From Pseudomonadales bacterium (GTDB lineage Bacteria; Pseudomonadota; Gammaproteobacteria; Pseudomonadales; UBA5518): 64,000 bases of DNA. Below, in pieces: positions 53,951 to 63,061 of the stretch. The notes under the pieces are model-generated. The model saw only the letters and a program-made list of their open reading frames with translations, was not told where the DNA came from and made no database searches. The stretch spans positions 62,001-126,000 of the forward strand of contig JACKOP010000001.1 in assembly GCA_024234165.1 (NCBI GenBank). Direction: 5' to 3'. The position numbers and the translations under genes were made by a program. How positions within the stretch are numbered: position 1 is the first letter of the stretch; the number at the start of each line of letters is the position of its first letter.

Positions 53951-55023
53951 GTGCCGGCGGCGAATTGCTGCATGTGGCGGCCGCGCCTTTCGAAGCCGCG
54001 GTGAGCGTTCCGGTATTGCCGGCCGGTCACCGCTCGCTGCGGCTGCACGGCCACAGCTTTCTGGCGACGGTGCGTGCACGCGAGGATGCCGCGCTGCTGA
54101 ATGCGTGCCTGCGAGAGGCGGTGGCACCACTCGATTACGCGCATCTGAACGAGCGGATCGCGGTTCCTACCGACGAGAACATCGCGCGCTGGATCCGTGC
54201 CGCGCTGCACGATCTCGAGGTCGATACCGTCGGCGTGCAGAGCACGCGCCATCAGGGTGTGGACCTGGACTCCCGGCAGCGTGCCCACCTGTGGCGGCGT
54301 TTTCGCTTCGAGGCGGCACACCGGTTGCCGCGAGTCCCGGAAGGACATCCGTGCGGACGCATGCACGGGCACGGTTTCGAGGTGATCCTGCACGTCGCCG
54401 AGGATCTCGCCGGGGCCGACATGGGGATCGATTTCGATCGCATCGGCACACTGTGGCAGCCGCTGCACGCACAGCTCGACCACGCCTGCCTGAACGATAT
54501 CGAGGGTCTGGAGAATCCCACCAGCGAAATGCTCGCGCGCTGGATCTGGCAACGTCTGCAACCGCAGTTGCCGGCGCTGTCCTGGGTCAGCGTGTACGAA
54601 ACGGTCACCGCGGGCTGTCATTACGACGGCCGACGGTTTCGCATCTGGAAGGAACAGCGTTTCGAGAGTGCGGTGAAACTGCTCACTGGCGCACCGGATG
54701 ATCCGCGGCGCCGACTGCACGGGCACAGCTACATCACGCGGCTGCACCTCACGGCACCGCTCGATGCGCTGCGTGGCTGGACCATCGACTACGGCGATGT
54801 GCGCGAGGCCTTCACGCCGGTGTTTCGTGAGCTCGACCACCACACGATCGGCGTGGCGACGGGAACCGACGGCAGCCTCGCTGCGATCCTCGCGTGGATG
54901 CGCACGCGCCTGCAGGATGTGTTGCCCGCGCTCGATCGCATCGACCTGCACGCCACACCTTTCGAGGGTGCGTTGCTGCACTGGGGAGACCAGGGGCCGG
55001 CGTTGCCCGGACCTGCGCCATGA
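53947..55023 (+). CDS. queD: Three-domain QueD-like protein (6-carboxytetrahydropterin synthase)
   Basis: QueD converts dihydroneopterin triphosphate to 6-carboxytetrahydropterin, and is normally about 120 residues with one domain. This 358-residue chain carries three QueD-like units, each with a zinc HGH motif: RLHGHSF (34-36), RMHGHGF (140-142) and RLHGHSY (258-260). Only the middle unit has the catalytic Cys136 (HPCGRMHGH) and the first zinc His in FEAAHRLP. The outer units keep LDYAHLN or LDHHTIG elements but lack the Cys, so they are probably structural. Overlaps queC and queE by four bases. Confidence 0.85.
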   Translation: MSAGGELLHVAAAPFEAAVSVPVLPAGHRSLRLHGHSFLATVRAREDAALLNACLREAVAPLDYAHLNERIAVPTDENIARWIRAALHDLEVDTVGVQSTRHQGVDLDSRQRAHLWRRFRFEAAHRLPRVPEGHPCGRMHGHGFEVILHVAEDLAGADMGIDFDRIGTLWQPLHAQLDHACLNDIEGLENPTSEMLARWIWQRLQPQLPALSWVSVYETVTAGCHYDGRRFRIWKEQRFESAVKLLTGAPDDPRRRLHGHSYITRLHLTAPLDALRGWTIDYGDVREAFTPVFRELDHHTIGVATGTDGSLAAILAWMRTRLQDVLPALDRIDLHATPFEGALLHWGDQGPALPGPAP

Positions 55024-55661
55024 GCTACGCGGTCAAGGAAATCTTCTACACGCTGCAGGGCGAGGGGGCGAACAGTGGACGCGCCGCCGTGTTCTGCCGC
55101 TTTGCAGGCTGCAACCTGTGGTCGGGACGCGAGCAGGACCGCGCCGCTGCAGCGTGCCGTTTCTGCGACACCGATTTCGTCGGCACCGACGGCCCCGGTG
55201 GCGGGCGCTTCGCCGGTGCCGCAGCGCTGGCTGCAGCGATCGCCGCGTGCTGGCCTGCACGCGCTGCTCGTCGTGCCCAACCGCTGGTGGTGTTCACCGG
55301 TGGTGAACCGCTGCTGCAGCTCGATCGTGCGTTGATCGATGCGGTGCACGCGCTGGGCCTGGCGGTCGCGGTCGAAACCAACGGCACGCTGCCGGCACCG
55401 GCAGGGATCGACTGGCTGTGCGTATCACCCAAGGGTACGGCACCGCTTGCGCTGACCAGCGGCGACGAGCTCAAGCTCGTCTATCCGCAAGCGGACGCTC
55501 CGCCGCAGCGTTTTGCGGAGCTGGCGTTCCACGAGTTCTTCCTGCAGCCGATGGACGGGCCGGACTACGCCTTGAATCTGGCGGCGACGGTGGACTATTG
55601 CCGGCGTCACCCGCAGTGGCGCCTGGGACTGCAGACGCACAAGATCGTCGGGATTCCCTGA
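55020..55661 (+). CDS. queE: 7-carboxy-7-deazaguanine synthase QueE
   Basis: QueE is a radical SAM enzyme that contracts 6-carboxytetrahydropterin to CDG. The 213-residue protein has EIFYTLQGEGANSGRAAVFC and a cluster motif with the last cysteines in CRFCDTDF; the gap between first and second cysteines is longer than the classic radical SAM CX3CX2C, as in many QueE. The glycine-rich FTGGEPLLQ binds SAM. The start overlaps queD by ATGA, completing queC-queD-queE. Confidence 0.93.
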   Translation: MSYAVKEIFYTLQGEGANSGRAAVFCRFAGCNLWSGREQDRAAAACRFCDTDFVGTDGPGGGRFAGAAALAAAIAACWPARAARRAQPLVVFTGGEPLLQLDRALIDAVHALGLAVAVETNGTLPAPAGIDWLCVSPKGTAPLALTSGDELKLVYPQADAPPQRFAELAFHEFFLQPMDGPDYALNLAATVDYCRRHPQWRLGLQTHKIVGIP

Positions 55662-55691
55662 CATTCTGCGAAGCAGTGACCCGGCGCCGCG

Positions 55692-58600
55692 TCACGACCT
55701 TTTCCACAGTCCACCCCTGCTCACGTTTTCCCAGCCCCAGCGCAACCAGCGCAGCAGCGCAAACGCCAGCCACAAGGCCCAGCCGAGCATCAGTGCGCGG
55801 TAGACCCACAGCGGCACACTGAGTACCCACGCACGCGGCAGGGTGGCGGCGCTGCGGTCCTGGTACCACCGCAGGTCCCAGACCGACGATCCGTTACCGG
55901 CGATCTGCATCTGCGGGTACCCGAGCAGGCCCTGCTTCACCGCGGCGAACAGCAACACGATCGCAGCCAGCGTGAGCACGAACAGACCGAGCTGCAGCGC
56001 GTTGAACTCGCGCTGCGACAGATGATCGGGCGCCACGCGACCACGCCAGCCGAGCGCGAGCAGCCAGCCCACGATCAGCAGCGCAGCCCAGACCTGCGTC
56101 TGCGTGAGTCCCACCGCGAGCAGCATCCACTGCCAGGTGCCGAGTGGTGTCCACCGCAGTCGCCCCAGCCCGAACGCGAACAGCACGATGGCAGAGAGGA
56201 TGCCCCAGAACAGCACTGCCGGACCGAGCGGCAGGCCGCCCAGCAGCAATATCCAGCGATCCTGCCCCGGCGTCACGTTCACCTGCGTGTTCACGCTGGC
56301 CAGGCCAGTGTCGATCGCTGGCGTGCGGAACAGCGTGCTGATGCCGGCGTCGTCACGCAGCACGAGTTCGGCACTGCGCGTGCCTGGCGTGAGCGGCAGC
56401 GTGACCCGTTCGCCTTCCTGGCGGATCGGTTGCAGCACACCGTCGATACTGACCGACTGCAGCGTGGAGCCCGTCGGCAGCAGCACCGTGTGCTGGCCAC
56501 CGCGGCTGCTGCGCAGCGTGAATGTGGCGGTGGTGTCGGTGGCGCGACGCCCGGGCACGACCTGCAGTCGCACCGCATCGAGCGTCAGCGTCGGTCCGGC
56601 GATACCCTTGGGTCGCGTCAACGTCAGCGCGACCTTCTCGCCTGGCCACGGACGCCACTCCGGCGCCCAGGTTCCGGCGTGATTCCGGTGGTGCACCACC
56701 GCGATGCCAGTGGATTCCATATGCCACTGCCGGCTTGCGTAGGCACGCCAGGTCTCGAACCACTGCGTGTTGTCTGCTGCCGTGAGTTCGATCTGAGCGG
56801 CGGGCTCCAGCGTGGACTGCCACGCTACGGAATCGGCCCCCGCAGCCAGATTGACCAGTGCCTGTCCATCCTCCACACGGATCGCGTCGGTGGTGACGGC
56901 CTCGCCGTGGAGCAGCGGAATCCTCAGTACCACCGGCACGCCGGACGGCGAGACACGCGAGACGCGCGTCAGGACGTGCCAGTCGAGATCCAGGCTCAGC
57001 GTGCGTTCGACTCGCAGCAGCGGTGGCAGTTCGCCTGCCTGCAGTGGTGCTGCCGCAGCCTGGTCCCGCTCGACGGATTGCACGCGGGTGAACTGCAGTT
57101 GCGCTCCGACGGGTTGTGCATCGGCGACGCCTTCCATGCTCCAGCCATCGAGCGTGGCGTCGATGCGCCGTGGCGCCAACGGCAGCGGCAAGTGGAAAGT
57201 GCCGGAGGCGGGTGCCGCGCCGCGCAGCAGCACCTGGTGCACGCCGGCGTCGAGGTGGATCCACAGCACACCGTCGCGTGCGCGCAGCAGGCCGGTTGCA
57301 GCGGCACCGTCGACGCTCACCTCGGCGGGTATCCAGTTGCGGGCGTTCACCGGCAGCGGCAACGCCGTGTCTTCCGCCGCGTGCAGTTCGGCGCGCAGCG
57401 TGAGGGCGGACGGCGTGAGTTCGACGCGCAGGCGGGCAAACTGCGCGCACTCGGGCAGACACTCGGGTGCCGCCAGCAGGCGCTCGTGCAGTTGTTCGAG
57501 CAGCTTCTCGTCCGGGATGTCCGCGTATGCGGGTGGTGCCTGCAGCAGCGCCGTGGGCAGCAGGCAGGCGAGTGCGAGTGCCGCGGCTGCGTTGCCGAGT
57601 GCGTTCGTTGTGCCGCTGCGCAGCCTCGCGCTGCCGATCAGCGCCACCGCGAGAGCGGCGAGCAGGAGCACGCGCAGCACGTTCAGCAGCAGGTTCATGC
57701 GCGGAGACAGCAGCGTCAGCGAGATCTGCTGGCCGCGCTGCACCGGGCCGTTCCAGCCGAGCGGCACGTCGCGCCATTGCCAGTCGGGCAGACCAGGACC
57801 GGTCTGCAGCAGCTCATCCGGATCGAACGTCGGGAGACCCGAAAGACTTTTGTGTTCCACGACGGTGGAGTCATCGATGCGTGCAGACAGCGGTCTTTGC
57901 GCGGCGCTGCCGAGTGCGGCGCCGAGGGTCGCTCGTGCGGCGTCCTGCCCGGGAACGATGTCGGCACCCGCAATCGCTTCAGTTCCCTTGCGCATCGCTT
58001 CCTGCATCACCGGTGGCGGTGCCGGCAGCGCAACGTCGCTCATCGGTTCGCTCACCATCGAGGTCTGCCCGAGCTGTGGGTAGAGCCCGGTGCGGAGCTG
58101 GTCGATCATGAACGGCACTGCGAAAAGCAGCAGCGCGACGAAGGCCAGGTTGCGGTAGGCGGCGATCAGGCGTCTGAACACGCCTTCGGGCAGTACGCGC
58201 AGCAGAGCAATCGCGCCGAGCAGGTGCAGCCACACCGCGCGTGGTGCATCCGGTTCGTGCCAGATCAGCGCGAAGGTCAGCAGCGCCAGCAGCCCGATGC
58301 GCCAATTCCACAGCGCACGCACCGCGAGCGCTCCGATCAGCACCAGGAAAATGTCGAGCAGGGTCCAGTTGCTGATCCAGGTCGGTGGTACGTTGTCGAC
58401 GCCACCGGCCGCGAACAGCTTCCACCCGGGCGGCAGGTGCAGCACCGCCTCGACGTGCTGGAAGTCCTGGTCCCAGCCGACGGCGGGCAGGTGGCTGCGC
58501 GAGGCCTGGAAGCGGCTGTCGGCCTGCAGGTCGAGCTGTCCGCGGCGCACTTCGATTCCGGGCCTGCCGTCGGCACCGGCCGTGATGAGCTGCAACTCAC

Positions 58601-59810
58601 CGTCGAGCAGCGCCTGGCCGAGCACGGTGGGCTCGTTCATGACCATGCGCCAGCCACGGTTGACGGTGCCGCCGATGCGGTCGCGAATCGTATAGCCGCC
58701 GCCGTCGAAGTCGAGCCACAGGTCGCGCTGCAGCGTCAGCGCATCGGGTGCCGGTTGTGGGTCGCCACGGCGCAACTCGTGGAGCAACAGGCGCGAGCCG
58801 GGTTGCATCAGGTAGGCGGGCAGGTCGCGCCACGACTCAGGCAGCGCGGTCTGGGTGGGATCCACCGCTGGTGGGCCGTCGAGCTCGACCAGGCGCAGTT
58901 CCGGGTGAGCCTCGAAGGACCACACCTCCTCGGCGGGCCACGGCGGCGGAGCGCTCGCGAGTTCGAGTTGTGTCACCGGGCCCGGGTAGCGTGCCGTGAG
59001 TTCGACGACCCAGCTCCCGGGACGCAGTTGCAGGCGCAGCGTGCCGTCTTTTTCCAGGCGCGCGGGCAGCCGGCTGTCGAGTTGGAGCGGAATGAATCCG
59101 GGTGGCAACGCACCGCTCAGCACTTCCTCGCGTTGTGCTCCGGATACCTGGAGTTCCAGATGGGTCACGATCTGCAGCGGTATCTCGTCGACGACGCGTC
59201 GGAACACGCGCAGCGTCAGGCGGTTGCCGCTCGGTGCGGCGTCGGGTCGTGCACCGCTTTCGCGCAACCACAGGTTGCCGGCGTCGTCGAGCTGCGGCTC
59301 GGCGACCGTGTGCTCGTCGATGCTCAGGCGCAGCAGCGCCGTATCGCGCGGGATCGGCAGCGATTCGGGCCGTCGGGGCCAGGCAAATACCCCACTGATC
59401 AGGTGCTGGCCCGGCGTGAGTCGCACCGCAGGGCGACCTTCGCGCGTGGTGACGACGGCAGGACGTTCGTCGATGCGCACATCCTGCGGCCAATGGCTCG
59501 CATCGCCGGGCAGGTTCGCCCAGCCGGTATCGTGTGCCGACCAGCGCTGGCGAAAGCGCCCGCCGTCGCGGCCGAGCTGCAGTTCGAGTTCGGTCGGCCA
59601 GCTACAGCGTCGTTCGTCGAACCGGTCGTGGACGAAGGGACAGCGCACTGCGCGGTCGGGGAACAGCACCCAGTCGACCCAGTCGCGCAACGTGGCGGGC
59701 AGCTGGGCAGGCGCCATGCGCTCGGCGTGCGTTGCAAACGGAACGGCGGCGGCAAGCAGCAGGACCAGCGCGAGCAGGATGCTGCGGTGCGGGGGGGACG
59801 CCTGTCTCAT
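55692..59810 (-). CDS. Large conserved membrane protein of unknown function
   Basis: A 1372-residue protein with a signal peptide (SILLALVLLLAAAVPFATHA), about 480 residues of predicted beta-rich extracytoplasmic domain, a cluster of hydrophobic helices (about 495-600), a second group near 720-780, another beta-rich region (about 800-1170) and four or five helices at the C terminus. No enzymatic motif was seen. The tail VSRGGLWKRS is basic and likely cytoplasmic. The alternation of folded domains and helices suggests an envelope assembly or sensing role, but this is speculative. It converges with queE (30 bp gap). Confidence 0.75.
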   Translation of the reverse strand: MRQASPPHRSILLALVLLLAAAVPFATHAERMAPAQLPATLRDWVDWVLFPDRAVRCPFVHDRFDERRCSWPTELELQLGRDGGRFRQRWSAHDTGWANLPGDASHWPQDVRIDERPAVVTTREGRPAVRLTPGQHLISGVFAWPRRPESLPIPRDTALLRLSIDEHTVAEPQLDDAGNLWLRESGARPDAAPSGNRLTLRVFRRVVDEIPLQIVTHLELQVSGAQREEVLSGALPPGFIPLQLDSRLPARLEKDGTLRLQLRPGSWVVELTARYPGPVTQLELASAPPPWPAEEVWSFEAHPELRLVELDGPPAVDPTQTALPESWRDLPAYLMQPGSRLLLHELRRGDPQPAPDALTLQRDLWLDFDGGGYTIRDRIGGTVNRGWRMVMNEPTVLGQALLDGELQLITAGADGRPGIEVRRGQLDLQADSRFQASRSHLPAVGWDQDFQHVEAVLHLPPGWKLFAAGGVDNVPPTWISNWTLLDIFLVLIGALAVRALWNWRIGLLALLTFALIWHEPDAPRAVWLHLLGAIALLRVLPEGVFRRLIAAYRNLAFVALLLFAVPFMIDQLRTGLYPQLGQTSMVSEPMSDVALPAPPPVMQEAMRKGTEAIAGADIVPGQDAARATLGAALGSAAQRPLSARIDDSTVVEHKSLSGLPTFDPDELLQTGPGLPDWQWRDVPLGWNGPVQRGQQISLTLLSPRMNLLLNVLRVLLLAALAVALIGSARLRSGTTNALGNAAAALALACLLPTALLQAPPAYADIPDEKLLEQLHERLLAAPECLPECAQFARLRVELTPSALTLRAELHAAEDTALPLPVNARNWIPAEVSVDGAAATGLLRARDGVLWIHLDAGVHQVLLRGAAPASGTFHLPLPLAPRRIDATLDGWSMEGVADAQPVGAQLQFTRVQSVERDQAAAAPLQAGELPPLLRVERTLSLDLDWHVLTRVSRVSPSGVPVVLRIPLLHGEAVTTDAIRVEDGQALVNLAAGADSVAWQSTLEPAAQIELTAADNTQWFETWRAYASRQWHMESTGIAVVHHRNHAGTWAPEWRPWPGEKVALTLTRPKGIAGPTLTLDAVRLQVVPGRRATDTTATFTLRSSRGGQHTVLLPTGSTLQSVSIDGVLQPIRQEGERVTLPLTPGTRSAELVLRDDAGISTLFRTPAIDTGLASVNTQVNVTPGQDRWILLLGGLPLGPAVLFWGILSAIVLFAFGLGRLRWTPLGTWQWMLLAVGLTQTQVWAALLIVGWLLALGWRGRVAPDHLSQREFNALQLGLFVLTLAAIVLLFAAVKQGLLGYPQMQIAGNGSSVWDLRWYQDRSAATLPRAWVLSVPLWVYRALMLGWALWLAFALLRWLRWGWENVSRGGLWKRS

Positions 59811-59876
59811 CGTGCGGTTCTCCGGACTGGTGGTTGTACGACAGGATTCTGCAGCGGATTTTCCATCTGTCTGTGC

Positions 59877-60434
59877 TCAGTCGAACAGTACCGTGACCTG
59901 GGGACGGTGGCTGCGGATCTCCTGCAGATCGAGCCCGCACATCTCGTGCGGGAACACCAGCCAGTCGGCGGTCTCGTGCAGCCAGAAGTCGGGGACGAGC
60001 GCGGTACGGTTGCGCTGCGGCTTGCGCCATACGGTCGCGACGCGGATATCGGCCTCGTGCGTGCACGGCAACTGTCGCAGCGCGCCGAGCGTATGCTCGA
60101 TCGTGATCCCGGTATCGAACACGTCGTCGACCAGCAGGACGCGACGGCAGTCGAAGCCGGCCTCGGCCAGGGTGCCGAGCCCGTGGATACGGGTACGTGG
60201 CTCGCGCCGGTCGATGCCTGCATACAACGTGGTGCGCAGCGGCAGATGCTCGCAGTGCAGTCCGCGATAGGTCAGCGCTTCATGGAGAGCGACCGCGATC
60301 GGAGCACCGCCTCGCCACAGCCCGAGCAGCAGCGTGGGTGCGAAACCGCTGTCGATCACGCGGCGCGCGAGTCGCAGCGAGTCCTGCACGAGTTCGTCGG
60401 CGCTGATCCAGCGCTTGGTACCAACAGGGATCAC
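59877..60434 (-). CDS. Purine phosphoribosyltransferase-like protein
   Basis: The 185-residue protein has the PRPP-binding motif RRVLLVDDVFDTGITIEHTL of type I phosphoribosyltransferases and the family start WISADELVQDSLRLARRV, like hypoxanthine/xanthine-guanine enzymes. GTG 60434 is chosen because it overlaps the stop of the upstream gene (GTGA), indicating coupling. Substrate specificity (xanthine, guanine or hypoxanthine) is not determined by what I can see. Confidence 0.85.
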   Translation of the reverse strand: MIPVGTKRWISADELVQDSLRLARRVIDSGFAPTLLLGLWRGGAPIAVALHEALTYRGLHCEHLPLRTTLYAGIDRREPRTRIHGLGTLAEAGFDCRRVLLVDDVFDTGITIEHTLGALRQLPCTHEADIRVATVWRKPQRNRTALVPDFWLHETADWLVFPHEMCGLDLQEIRSHRPQVTVLFD

Positions 60435-61288
60435 GGCACGCCGGCACCGGGTACCGCAACCGGTGTGCACTCGATCCGTCCGTTGCGGGTACCGTGAGCC
60501 GCGCGCAGGCTCAGCGTCGCGGCGGTGATGCCGTACAGCGTGCGACGCTCCGGGCCACCGAGCACGCAGGCGATCGCAAAGCGTTCCCCGGTCGGTACAC
60601 GATGGCTGATCCGCCCGCCGCGCTCCATGCGCAGGAACTCGTGCGTGGTCGGGGATGCGATCCACAGTGCCTGTTCGCTGTCGATGCAGATGCCGTCACA
60701 TACCGCGTTGTCAGGCAGGCGACCGAACACGCGCCGGTTCGACAGGGCGCCGCTCGCGGCTATGTCGAACTCGATCACCTCGGGTGAGGCGCTCTGGCTG
60801 ACGAACAGCAGCTTGCCGTCGGCGTCGATCGCCATGCCGTTGGGACACCACAATTCCTCGGCTGCGAGCACCGCCTGTCCGCCGGGTTCGATGCCTACCA
60901 GCGAGGTGCTGCGTGGCGATTCGGTTTCGTAGTCGAAGCCGAAGTTGCTGGCCCACGCACGGCCGTTGCGGTCCACCACCATGTCGTTGAGCTTGCTGCG
61001 TGATATCGGAGCGGTGGCGCAGTAGCGCTGCAGCGTGCCGTTGGCGTACCGCCAGACTTCGTGCTCCGCCATCTGCACGACCAGCAGCCCGCCGTCTGGC
61101 AGCCACCCGAGCCCGGATGGTTCGCCGGGAGTGCTGACTACGGTCTGCACCTGGCCCGTGGTGTCCACCCGCAGCACGCGCTGCTCGGTGATGTCCGACA
61201 GCCACAACGCCCCGTCGTGCCAGCGCGGGGCCTCACCGAAACCGAGCCCGGATACCCAGGGTGTCAGTGTCAGGCGTTCGGCGTCCAT
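60431..61288 (-). CDS. SMP-30/gluconolactonase-like protein
   Basis: A 285-residue six-bladed propeller of the SMP-30/Gluconolactonase/LRE family. Motifs include GFGEAPRWHDGALWLSDI near the start with the metal-binding Glu, LNDMVVDRNGRAWASNFG, and CDGICIDSEQALWIASP. ATG 61288 is preceded by AGAGGAATC; the longer frame is not conserved. Likely a lactonase. It is translationally coupled to the phosphoribosyltransferase gene. Confidence 0.88.
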   Translation of the reverse strand: MDAERLTLTPWVSGLGFGEAPRWHDGALWLSDITEQRVLRVDTTGQVQTVVSTPGEPSGLGWLPDGGLLVVQMAEHEVWRYANGTLQRYCATAPISRSKLNDMVVDRNGRAWASNFGFDYETESPRSTSLVGIEPGGQAVLAAEELWCPNGMAIDADGKLLFVSQSASPEVIEFDIAASGALSNRRVFGRLPDNAVCDGICIDSEQALWIASPTTHEFLRMERGGRISHRVPTGERFAIACVLGGPERRTLYGITAATLSLRAAHGTRNGRIECTPVAVPGAGVP

Positions 61289-61371
61289 CGATGATTCCTC
61301 TTTCTTCCATTTCGCACGGTGATTGCGCACCATAGCGCCCCGATCGCTCGTCGCCAACAGGAGAACGGCCC

Positions 61372-61641
61372 ATGAAGGATGCACCTGCGAAGATCACTTG
61401 TCTGGTGTTCTACGCCGCGACGCTGCTGTCGTTGCTGTTCACGTGGCCACCGGCGCTCGAGGCGATCCTGCAGTACGGAACGTTGTTCCTGCTGGTCGCG
61501 CACGCGATCGAGGTCGGCGTTGCCTGGCGTTGGCTGCGGCTGTACGAGGGACCGTTGATCCTGAGCGTGCTGTTCACGCTGCTGTTCGGCTATGTGCACT
61601 GGATGCCATACAAGCGGCGTGCGCTGGTCGAGCGCGCCTGA
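61372..61641 (+). CDS. Small membrane protein (DUF1145-like)
   Basis: An 89-residue protein with three hydrophobic segments: CLVFYAATLLSLLFTW, LQYGTLFLLVAHAIEVGVAW and LILSVLFTLLFGYVHWM. The order and the HAIE element resemble DUF1145 proteins, but the match is by eye. GGAG precedes ATG 61372. The stop overlaps the start of the PpiC gene (TGATG). Confidence 0.6.
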   Translation: MKDAPAKITCLVFYAATLLSLLFTWPPALEAILQYGTLFLLVAHAIEVGVAWRWLRLYEGPLILSVLFTLLFGYVHWMPYKRRALVERA

Positions 61642-62618
61642 TGCCCGGCAACGCCCGCGCGTGCGGCGTGTCGACGCAGCGCTGGCTCGGCTGGCGTCCG
61701 CTGCATTTCGTCGTGGTCGGTCTTGTCGCATGGTGGCTGCTCGGCCCACAACTTCGCGAAGTGGAGCTGCCCGCGCCGATCGTGCTCGACCCCGCGCAGA
61801 TCGCCGCACTGCACGACGGCTGGGTCGCCGTGACGGGGCAGGCGCCCGATGCGGCGCAGATGCACGCACTCGAGCAGCGCGGGATCGATGACGAGATCCT
61901 GTTCCGCGAGGCACTCGCCCGCGGGCTGCAGCGCAGCGACGCGGTAGTGAGGCAGCGCCTGCTGCTGAACATGCGTTTCCTCGATCCAGAGACACAGGCC
62001 TCCGACGAGCAGTTGCTGCGCCAAGCACTGGCACTGGGACTGCATCGCAACGACGTGGTGGTACGCCGTCGGCTGGTACAAGTGATGGAGTTTTCGTTCG
62101 AGGCCCAGGCCGATCATGCGCCACCGTCCGAGGCGGAACTGGCGCGGATGTACGAACAGCGGCGCGCGGAATTCCTGCTGCCCGCCCGCTGGCGGCTTCG
62201 GCACATGTACTTCAGCAAGGAGCGTCGCGGCAGACACACGGGCGACGATGCGCGCGCAACGTTCGCTCTGCTCGAACGATCGTCCGCCGGGGAGCTGGCG
62301 GACGCGGCACGTGGCGATCCCTTCCTCGGCGGCCTGACGCTGCCGTTGCTCGACGAGCAGCAGCTGGCGGCCCAGTTCGGCAGTGCGTTTGCGCACGCAG
62401 TCGCCGCTTGCGAGCCGCAGCGCTGGTGTGGACCGCTGCGCTCGAGCTACGGCGAACATCTGGTGCTGGTCGAGGAAAGCGTTCCGGCCCGTGAGCTTCC
62501 TTTCGACGACCCGGAGGTGAGGCGTCGCCTCGAGAGCGAGGTGTTCCACGAGCGTGCGCGCGATGCGCTGGCCCGCTCGATGGTCGAACTGCGTCGACGT
62601 TACGGGGTGCAGTCCTGA
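61641..62618 (+). CDS. PpiC-type peptidyl-prolyl isomerase-like protein, membrane anchored
   Basis: A 325-residue protein with one N-terminal helix (LHFVVVGLVAWWLLG) and a periplasmic chain. The last about 120 residues resemble a parvulin domain: PARWRLRHMYFSKERRG at the start and CGPLRSSYGEHLVLVEESVP at the end. A SurA/PpiD-like helical region precedes it, with repeated DEILFREALARGLQRSDAVV-type segments. It probably assists protein folding in the envelope. Start overlaps the small membrane protein stop. Confidence 0.78.
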   Translation: MPGNARACGVSTQRWLGWRPLHFVVVGLVAWWLLGPQLREVELPAPIVLDPAQIAALHDGWVAVTGQAPDAAQMHALEQRGIDDEILFREALARGLQRSDAVVRQRLLLNMRFLDPETQASDEQLLRQALALGLHRNDVVVRRRLVQVMEFSFEAQADHAPPSEAELARMYEQRRAEFLLPARWRLRHMYFSKERRGRHTGDDARATFALLERSSAGELADAARGDPFLGGLTLPLLDEQQLAAQFGSAFAHAVAACEPQRWCGPLRSSYGEHLVLVEESVPARELPFDDPEVRRRLESEVFHERARDALARSMVELRRRYGVQS

Positions 62619-63061
62619 CAAGAGGCTGCTGTGTCCAAGCCCATCGTTTTTGCCGTCTCGCGTTTTCCCCGCCGTTTCGCAGAAGTCGCAGAGTGAGTGC
62701 TTTGTAGCCCTAATGAAAGGTGGCCGTGCGAGATCGCATAGAGATAGCAGATCTGTTTGAGTGAGACCTGACCGGCGTGCCTTTTCGCACGCAATCGTCG
62801 CTCCGCACACCAAAACCTTGACGACTGCACCCCTCTGCACCTCTCGGCATCGGGGAAGCCGACGGATGTTTGCAGAGGCCTAACTCCAGCAGGGCAACCC
62901 CTTCAAGACGAGCGAAGGCGTACATTCATCTGCTGATGACCTGCAACAAATTAGGACGCATGTCTTGTAAACTGGCTCGTCATAGCGCTAGGATTCGGCG
63001 AGTTCATCCTCGTTGCTGCCAAGTAAACAAAGATGTGTGTCCCAAGCATGAGGGTCTTGAG
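62619..63061. other. Gene-free stretch of 443 bp
   Basis: No convincing gene, RNA or repeat is seen. Short frames on the minus strand (for example 62600-62830) lack ribosome sites and family resemblance. Sequence composition shifts to lower GC here, so it may hold a transferred remnant. The likely promoter for the phosphotransferase gene is near its right end. Confidence 0.5.

Noticed and set aside
56022..60497. Very long plus-strand open frame opposite the large membrane protein
   Set aside because: Rich in Gln, Arg and His as expected for antisense of a high-GC gene; the minus-strand gene has signal peptide and membrane helices.
62600..62830. Minus-strand frame in the gap after the PpiC gene
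   Set aside because: No ribosome site, overlaps the end of the isomerase gene, and no recognisable sequence.
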